This document shows positions 1 to 5,060 of a stretch of DNA of 5,060 bases, in pieces. Source of the DNA: Alphaproteobacteria bacterium (GTDB taxonomy: Bacteria; Pseudomonadota; Alphaproteobacteria; Micropepsales; Micropepsaceae); assembly GCA_003131925.1 (NCBI GenBank), contig PKWC01000033.1:29058-34117 (forward strand), given 5' to 3'. Within the stretch, counting starts at the first letter, position 1; every line of letters starts with the position of its first letter. The translations under genes and the position numbers were made by a program. The notes beneath the pieces were generated by a model. It worked only from the letters and a program-made list of their open reading frames with translations, searched no databases and was not told the DNA's origin.

Positions 1-3000
1 ACGCTGGCGGGAGGCCGGCACGCGCGAGGGCGAGACAGCGCGCGACCGGCTCGCCGCGCAGGTCGAAGTCGCGCTGAAGGTGCTCGGCTCAGGCTTTCTG
101 GAAGCGAACCCCGATCTTGCCACTCGGCTGCACTCTGGCGAGGTCAACCTGACGGAATGGTTCAACGAACTGCTACGCCTGATCTATCGCCTGATCTTCC
201 TGATGGTGGCTGAGGACAGGAACCTGCTTCATCCCGATGCGGTGAGTCCGGAGGCGCGCAAGCTCTATGCCGAGGGCTACAGCCTTGCGGCATTGCGTGT
301 GCAGAGCGTCCGCGCGGCGTCGTGGGACAAGCACCATGACCGTTACGAAGGCATCAAGATCGTCTTCCGCGCTCTGGCCCACGGTCAACCGACGCTTGGC
401 CTGCCGGCGCTGGGCGGTTTGTTCGCCGCCGGGATGCTGCCGCATCTTGAAACCGCACGACTGCGCAACCGTGCCTTCATGGAGGCGCTTTACCGCCTCT
501 CCTGGCTACCGGGGAAAACCGGCGTGGCGCCCGTGAACTGGCGCGCGATGGAGACCGAGGAATTGGGATCGGTCTATGAATCGCTGCTGGAGCTGCAACC
601 GCAACTGGGCGAAGACGGGAAGACTTTGGTTTTCGCTTCGGAATCTGCTGAGCAGAAGGGCAACCAGCGCAAGACGACCGGCTCCTATTACACGCCGGAC
701 AGTCTGGTTCAGGCGCTGCTCGATACCGCGCTCGATCCCGTGCTCGAAAAGACCGAGGCAGAGTCCGTCGATCCTGTCGCCTCGCTGTTGAAGCTGACCG
801 TCATCGACCCCGCATGTGGCTCGGGCCATTTCCTCTTGGCCGCGGCGCGCCGTATCGCCACGCGAGTCGCGCGCATCCGCGCCGAAGGCACCCCGTCGCT
901 CGCTGATTTTCGGCACGCGCTGCGCGATGTGGCGCGCAACTGCATCCACGGCGTGGATCGCAACCCGATGGCTGTAGAGTTGACCAAGGTCGCGCTGTGG
1001 ATCGAGACAGTGGACCCTGGCCTGCCGCTCGGCTTCTTCGACGCGCAAATCCGATGCGGGGATGCACTGCTCGGCGTGTTCGACCTGAAGGTGCTGGACG
1101 GAGGCATTCCCGATACCGCCTATAAGCCGCTGACCGGCGACGACAAAGAAGTTGCGAAATACTACGCGCAAAAGAACAAGCGTGAGCAGGCAGAGAAAGG
1201 CCGCGTTGCCGAGGGCTTCGGATTCAATCGCGCCAGCGATCTGCTGCGTGATTTCGAGGCGTTGCGCGCCATGCCCGAGGAAACGGTCGAGCAGATCGGG
1301 GCCAAGGCAGCCCGACTTCGTGCGCTGACAGCGGAAGGCGCCTCCGCCTGGCAACTTGAAACGGCCTGTGATCTCTACATCGCCGCATTCCTGTTGCCGA
1401 AGGGAAAAGGGGGCGCGCATTCTGGCCCGGACGGGCTCCCGCGGCGCGGCGCTGAATCAGTGCCGACGTCCGGCACGCTCTGGGAATGGCTGCGTGGTGT
1501 CACGCCATTCGGTCCAATGTTTGGTGCAGCCATCGACGCCGCGCGAAGCGCGCGAGCCCTTCACTGGGCATTGGAATTCCCCGTTGTCATGCAACGCGGC
1601 GGGTTTGATGTGGTGCTGGGCAATCCGCCGTGGGAGCGCGTCAAACTCCAAGAAGAGGAGTTTTTTGCGCTCAGGGACCAGGAGATCGCCACTGCCAAGA
1701 ACGCCGCCGCGCGCAAGAAGCTAATCGCTCAGCTGGACGAAACCAATCCTGGTCTGGCCCAGGAATGGCAGAAAGCATTGCGGATTGCCGCAACTGAAAG
1801 CCACTTCATGCGAGAATCGGGACGCTTCCCACGAGGCGGCGTTGGCGACGTAAACACGTATGCCGTCTTCACCGACCTTGCTTGGCAGGCAGTTCACCCT
1901 TCAGGCCGGGCAGGTTTGATCATTCCGAACGGCTTGGTCGTTGGCTTTACCTACAGGGACTTCTTGCGGGATCTGCTGTCGAAAAAGTCGCTCGTGTCGT
2001 TCTATGGCTTTGAAAACGAAGATAAGATTTTCAAAGACGTACACAACGAAACTAAGTTTGGCCTGCTCACGATCGGCGGGCAGCACGTCCAAATCGACCA
2101 GCCATGGTTCACTGCGCACATTCGACAGCCGGCCGAAATTTCTGACCCGGCAAAGCGCTATGCGCTAACCGTTGATGAGATCAGGGCCATCAACCCAAAC
2201 ACACTCAATCTTCCCGCCTTCCGCTGGTCGAGGGATGCTGAGGTAACGGCTGCTGTACACATGGCCGCGCCGATCTTGATTGAAAAAGACGGAAATACGG
2301 TGACCTCGAACCCGTGGAAGGCGTCCATGGCCACGCTCTTTCATATGTCGGGCGCCTCAGAAAATTTCCTAGATCACTCTGACATCGAAGACAAAATTAC
2401 TCGAAGAAATGGCGCTCTTGCTGAACTACAGGACGGCAGAAGGGTCTATCCGCTCTACGAAGGCAAGATGTACTGGAACTTCGATCATCGGTATGGGACC
2501 TATGAAGACCAAACCGAAAAACAGGCGAACAAAGGAGTACTGCCTCGGACTACTGTGGCTCAACACTCCGACCCTAACTATCGGGTGCAGCCTCGGTATT
2601 GGGTTGACGCTCAGCTAACCGATGACGTTCTTGCTGATGAGGCCGGACGGAAATGGTTCTATTCGTGGCGCGATGTTGGGATTTCCGAACGGACGTTGAT
2701 CGGAACAATCATCCCCAAGACTGCAACGGGGGACAAAGCTCCGATACTATTCTCTGATCATCCCCCTAAGCTTTTTGCTGCGCTGGCGGCTGTGCTAGGC
2801 TCCCTTGTCGCCGACTACGCAGTTCGTCAGCGCGCGATGAACATCAAGTTCTTTGTTCTGGAGCAAGCACCGGTGCTGTCTCCAGAGCAACTCATGAAGG
2901 AAATGCCATGGCTTGGTGCGACACCTGCAGAATGGCTAAGACCTCGCGTGCTGGAGCTTTGCTATACTAACGTCGAACTGGATAGTTTCGCAGACGACCT

Positions 3001-3811
3001 GGGTCACGACTCAGGTCCATTCAAATGGAACCCTGAAAGACGCTCTCTGATTCAAGCCGAAATTGATGCCGCTCTGCTGCACCTTTATGATTTGGACAAG
3101 AAGCAGGCAGAGTGGATCTTGGACTCGTTCACAGTCTTACGAAAGTACGAAGAGCGCGACCACGGCGGGTTTCGTACCAAGCAGCTCGTTATGGCCGCCT
3201 ACGATGCCATGGAAAAAGCGAAAGAGGTCGATACAGTATACGAAACTCTTCTCATTCCCCCCCCTGCCGATCCTGGGCTGTGTCATCCGACCACAATTGC
3301 GGCAGTTGCGCAGATTGCGGCTGTTTTGTCGGACGGCATTTGGGCACGTAAAACCCAGCAGCCCCACGACGCCGGCGCCGCCCTAACCGGGATCCTTAAA
3401 GTGATCGATGGGCCGAAGCCGAGCCGCACGATCCGACTCGCCGCTGCGATGATACTGGAGCCGCACCTTCTGACGTCACTGCTCCCTGAGGCGCAAGCGC
3501 GGGAGTGGCAACGACTGGTCGGCCAGGAGGCTGAACCACGCACCGGCAATGTGGTGGGCTTCGCGGCGCGCGCGAACCAGGGCTGGGGCGTCGCCGTCTC
3601 TAATCATCGCGGCAACGGCCGCCTGATCGAAAACCTGTCGGCAGGAACGTGGGCGCCGGGATCAGGCCTCGATGCGTTCGACACAGCTGGCTGGCCCGAC
3701 GGGCGGGCGGGGTTCGTGCTAGAGGCTCTGCGCCAGCTAGATCTTGATCAAACCGTGACTTCGATGCCGGACGAGGTCCGGGGCTGGATTACGCATGCCG
3801 CCGCAGCATGA
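1..3811 (+). CDS. Large Eco57I/PglX-like DNA adenine-N6 methyltransferase, 5' end outside window
   Basis: This is probably a DNA adenine-N6 methyltransferase that uses SAM to modify a specific site, as in restriction or phage-defence systems. The frame is open to the left edge (first full codon at 2). A GTG at 80 is the first internal start candidate, but the family-like sequence before it (RWREAGTREGETARDRL) shows that the true start lies upstream. Numbering from that GTG: an N-terminal helical region at 1-195; motif X-like TGSYYTPDSLV at 200-210; SAM-binding DPACGSGHF at 243-251; GVDRNPMAVELTKVALWI at 291-308; CGDALLG at 326-332; a helical insertion at about 340-505; catalytic NPPW at 515-518; GRAGLIIPNGLV at 609-620; a probable target recognition region at about 640-930; an Eco57I-type tail with RKYEERDHGGFRTKQL at 1021-1036; then an extension of unknown function to 1243. 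The product exceeds 1,260 residues, which fits the PglX/DrmMI size class. No nuclease motif is seen in the visible part, but the missing N-terminus could hold one. The methylase call is firm; the system assignment is not. Confidence 0.93.
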   Translation, partial: RWREAGTREGETARDRLAAQVEVALKVLGSGFLEANPDLATRLHSGEVNLTEWFNELLRLIYRLIFLMVAEDRNLLHPDAVSPEARKLYAEGYSLAALRVQSVRAASWDKHHDRYEGIKIVFRALAHGQPTLGLPALGGLFAAGMLPHLETARLRNRAFMEALYRLSWLPGKTGVAPVNWRAMETEELGSVYESLLELQPQLGEDGKTLVFASESAEQKGNQRKTTGSYYTPDSLVQALLDTALDPVLEKTEAESVDPVASLLKLTVIDPACGSGHFLLAAARRIATRVARIRAEGTPSLADFRHALRDVARNCIHGVDRNPMAVELTKVALWIETVDPGLPLGFFDAQIRCGDALLGVFDLKVLDGGIPDTAYKPLTGDDKEVAKYYAQKNKREQAEKGRVAEGFGFNRASDLLRDFEALRAMPEETVEQIGAKAARLRALTAEGASAWQLETACDLYIAAFLLPKGKGGAHSGPDGLPRRGAESVPTSGTLWEWLRGVTPFGPMFGAAIDAARSARALHWALEFPVVMQRGGFDVVLGNPPWERVKLQEEEFFALRDQEIATAKNAAARKKLIAQLDETNPGLAQEWQKALRIAATESHFMRESGRFPRGGVGDVNTYAVFTDLAWQAVHPSGRAGLIIPNGLVVGFTYRDFLRDLLSKKSLVSFYGFENEDKIFKDVHNETKFGLLTIGGQHVQIDQPWFTAHIRQPAEISDPAKRYALTVDEIRAINPNTLNLPAFRWSRDAEVTAAVHMAAPILIEKDGNTVTSNPWKASMATLFHMSGASENFLDHSDIEDKITRRNGALAELQDGRRVYPLYEGKMYWNFDHRYGTYEDQTEKQANKGVLPRTTVAQHSDPNYRVQPRYWVDAQLTDDVLADEAGRKWFYSWRDVGISERTLIGTIIPKTATGDKAPILFSDHPPKLFAALAAVLGSLVADYAVRQRAMNIKFFVLEQAPVLSPEQLMKEMPWLGATPAEWLRPRVLELCYTNVELDSFADDLGHDSGPFKWNPERRSLIQAEIDAALLHLYDLDKKQAEWILDSFTVLRKYEERDHGGFRTKQLVMAAYDAMEKAKEVDTVYETLLIPPPADPGLCHPTTIAAVAQIAAVLSDGIWARKTQQPHDAGAALTGILKVIDGPKPSRTIRLAAAMILEPHLLTSLLPEAQAREWQRLVGQEAEPRTGNVVGFAARANQGWGVAVSNHRGNGRLIENLSAGTWAPGSGLDAFDTAGWPDGRAGFVLEALRQLDLDQTVTSMPDEVRGWITHAAAA
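1997..2870 (+). other. Probable target recognition region of the methylase, with lowered GC
   Basis: This stretch covers about residues 640-930 of the methylase, between the last recognisable catalytic-domain motif (GRAGLIIPNGLV) and the conserved-looking C-terminal tail. In Eco57I/PglX-type enzymes this position holds the domain that reads the DNA target and varies most between relatives. Hand counting gives about 50% G+C for 2341-2640, against 72% for 361-420 and 75% for 3541-3600. It is rich in aromatic and polar residues (for example YPLYEGKMYWNFDHRYGTY at 790-808), as expected for a DNA-reading surface. The domain role is inferred from position and composition, and its edges are approximate. 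Confidence 0.6.
3257..3264 (+). repeat. C8 homopolymer inside the methylase gene
   Basis: Eight consecutive C bases encode most of the PPP linker at residues 1060-1062, between the Eco57I-type tail and the C-terminal extension. Gain of one C would end translation at 3351 and loss of one C at 3386. Both would remove most of the last 180 residues and leave the methylase core intact. Whether this tract varies in nature is unknown; a run of eight C is not rare in GC-rich DNA. Confidence 0.5.
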
Positions 3812-3813
3812 AA
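3795..3813 (+). promoter_or_regulatory. Translational-coupling junction with two candidate starts
   Basis: The methylase stop TGA is at 3809-3811. The ATPase frame has an ATG at 3795 (a 17-base overlap with the methylase) and another at 3813 (one base after the stop). Neither has a convincing Shine-Dalgarno sequence at the usual distance: GAGG at 3773-3776 is about 18 bases before the first ATG, and the bases before the second are GC-rich without an AGGAGG-like core. Re-initiation by ribosomes finishing the methylase is therefore likely. The 3795 start was used because it gives the longer frame; 3813 is nearly as plausible. There is no room for a promoter or terminator between the genes. Confidence 0.6.
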
Positions 3814-5060
3814 TGTTCGAGCCTCCAAAGCTCAGCCTGACCTTACCGGCGGGACTAGAAGGACCGCGGCTGTGGCTGCGACGCTTGGCGATTTGGGAAG
3901 AACCGGGCGGCCAGAAGATCCGCGATATCGAGCTTCGGCCGGGACTCAACATCGTCTGGTCCCCAGATGGCTTCGATGACACCAGCGCTGGCAGCGTACG
4001 CGCCATAGGTCACGGAAGTGGCAAGACCCTGTTTTGCCGCCTGCTGCGCTACTGCCTCGGCGAGCAGCGCTTCGCCGACGAGACCCAGCGGGAAAGCATC
4101 GCGCTCGCGCTGCCGAACGGCGTCGTCGGCGCGGAGGTCATGCTCGACGGCGTGTGCTGGGCGGTGGTGCGGCCACTGGGTATGCGCCGCCGGCACGTCG
4201 CGATCGCCGATGGCAACCTCGATGAGATCGCGGCTGGCGACGGCGCAACCACAAGTATCGACCCGCTGATCGAGGCCATCGAACGGACCATCGTGACACC
4301 CGGAGTCGCGGCCCTGGCTCGCCTCCAGCCCGACCAAAAAGCTTGGCCGATCGCGCTCGCCTGGCTTACCCGCGATCAGGAATGCCGCTTCGACGACGTC
4401 CTTGACTGGCGTTCCCCGGCATCCGGCTCTGATGCACCGCTTCCAGCGAGTGGACGCGAAACCGGCCCTCGGCGTGAAGCGCTTCGGGCATTCCTTATGG
4501 CGATCACCGAGGAGGAACAGCAAACTCGACGCGCAGAGGAAGCGCTGCGAGCCGAAGTCACCGCAGCAGAGCGGGAAGCGTCGTACCTCGATTGGGATCG
4601 CAACCGACGCCAAGAACGACTGATCGATCAGCTCGACCTTGGCGGACAGACCTTGCCGGAGATGCCCCTTCTCCTGGATTTGTTTCGAAAGGCCGCCGAA
4701 GAGCAGCTCGCAGCGGCCGCACAGCTTCCGACTGGTGACAGCTCGGAACTTGGGCAGGCCCGGAAGGCGTTGCAGGCAACCCGTGAAGAACTGCGGCGGA
4801 CTGACGAAGAGCGCATCCGCGTGGAGGCGCAGATACCGGCGGAGAAGCACGTAATGACTCTGCTCGCCAGCGAAATGCCAAGTCTGTCAGCGGCGGCTGA
4901 GAACGCGGCCAGTCAGGTGTGCCCGGTCTGTGAGGTGCCGATCGACAAGGTGCTCGCGGAGAAATGCGGCCTGTCCCACAAGCTGCACAATGAGACAGAA
5001 TGCCGAGCCCGCCTAGCTACCAAGCGCCAGGAAGTCGGCGATCAGAAGCAAAAAATCGAG
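3795..5060 (+). CDS. SMC/Rad50-like coiled-coil ATPase with zinc-hook-like motif, 3' end outside window
   Basis: The frame is open from ATG 3795 to the right edge (422 codons, no stop), so only the N-terminal half of the protein is visible. Numbering from that ATG: a first strand region (RLWLRRLAIWEEPG, 25-38), then ELRPGLNIVW at 46-55, as in SMC-like ATPases; P-loop GHGSGKT at 72-78 followed by LFCRLLRYCLGE (79-90); WLTRDQECRF at 190-199, a likely Q-loop with Q195; Glu/Arg/Ala-rich predicted coiled coils at about 226-285 and 305-370; and CPVC at 376-379 with C391, H395, H398 and C403 beyond it. This order matches an ABC head, an outgoing coiled-coil arm and a zinc hook, so the protein should bind ATP and probably dimerise and act on DNA. 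Walker B, the signature motif and the returning arm would lie past the edge. It overlaps or abuts the methylase gene, which implies a shared operon. It could belong to a defence-associated SMC family or be a general repair ATPase; the context favours defence. The exact family was not recognised. Confidence 0.88.
   Translation, partial: MPPQHEMFEPPKLSLTLPAGLEGPRLWLRRLAIWEEPGGQKIRDIELRPGLNIVWSPDGFDDTSAGSVRAIGHGSGKTLFCRLLRYCLGEQRFADETQRESIALALPNGVVGAEVMLDGVCWAVVRPLGMRRRHVAIADGNLDEIAAGDGATTSIDPLIEAIERTIVTPGVAALARLQPDQKAWPIALAWLTRDQECRFDDVLDWRSPASGSDAPLPASGRETGPRREALRAFLMAITEEEQQTRRAEEALRAEVTAAEREASYLDWDRNRRQERLIDQLDLGGQTLPEMPLLLDLFRKAAEEQLAAAAQLPTGDSSELGQARKALQATREELRRTDEERIRVEAQIPAEKHVMTLLASEMPSLSAAAENAASQVCPVCEVPIDKVLAEKCGLSHKLHNETECRARLATKRQEVGDQKQKIE

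Noticed and set aside
80..82. GTG at 80 as the true methylase start
   Set aside because: The frame stays open to the left edge and the 26 codons before the GTG read as plausible family sequence, so the real start is most likely upstream of the window.
506..1420. Minus-strand open frame of 304 codons
   Set aside because: It is antisense to the conserved SAM-binding part of the methylase, is Arg/Ala/Gln-rich and has no recognisable motif.
3808..3840. ATGA-type overlap start at 3808
   Set aside because: It looks like a classic 4-base stop/start overlap, but this frame ends after 10 codons at TGA 3838-3840, so it is not the start of the ATPase gene.
4018..4269. Plus-strand frames at 4018-4269, 4034-4225, 4402-4623 and 4639-4854
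   Set aside because: All lie in other phases inside the ATPase gene and give Arg/Ser/Ala-rich translations without motifs.
3855..4850. Minus-strand open frame of 331 codons
   Set aside because: It lies entirely opposite the ATPase frame, which has clear P-loop, Q-loop-like and CPVC motifs. Its translation shows no recognisable domain; long antisense frames are common in GC-rich DNA.

Overview
The window is GC-rich: hand-counted stretches give about 70-75% G+C in the conserved parts of the genes and about 50% in one internal segment. It is coding almost end to end on the plus strand. The base composition and codon use fit a GC-rich bacterium, possibly a proteobacterium, but nothing here fixes the taxon. 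There are no RNA genes, insertion sequences, CRISPR repeats or long intergenic gaps.

Layout: (1) From the left edge to 3811 lies one very long reading frame, cut at its 5' end. It encodes a class I SAM-dependent DNA adenine-N6 methyltransferase of the large Eco57I/PglX/DrmMI-like type. The SAM-binding motif DPACGSGHF, the catalytic NPPW motif, a long variable region likely to be the target recognition domain, and a C-terminal extension are all visible. (2) From 3795 (or 3813) to the right edge lies a second plus-strand gene, cut at its 3' end. It encodes the N-terminal half of an SMC/Rad50-like ATPase: a P-loop (GHGSGKT), a likely Q-loop (WLTRDQECRF), a charged predicted coiled coil, and a CPVC cysteine pair followed by more Cys/His residues, resembling a zinc hook. 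Because it has no stop codon inside the window, it can easily be missed by a search for closed ORFs.

The two genes overlap or abut, so they are probably co-transcribed and translationally coupled. A giant adenine methylase next to a coiled-coil ATPase is typical of multi-gene anti-phage islands (DISARM-like, BREX-like or SMC-based defence). The inference is that the methylase marks self DNA and the ATPase belongs to the sensing or effector arm. The rest of the operon lies outside the window, so the system cannot be named. The most notable points are this pairing, the low-GC target-recognition region, the C-terminal extension of the methylase, and the Cys/His-rich hook of the ATPase.
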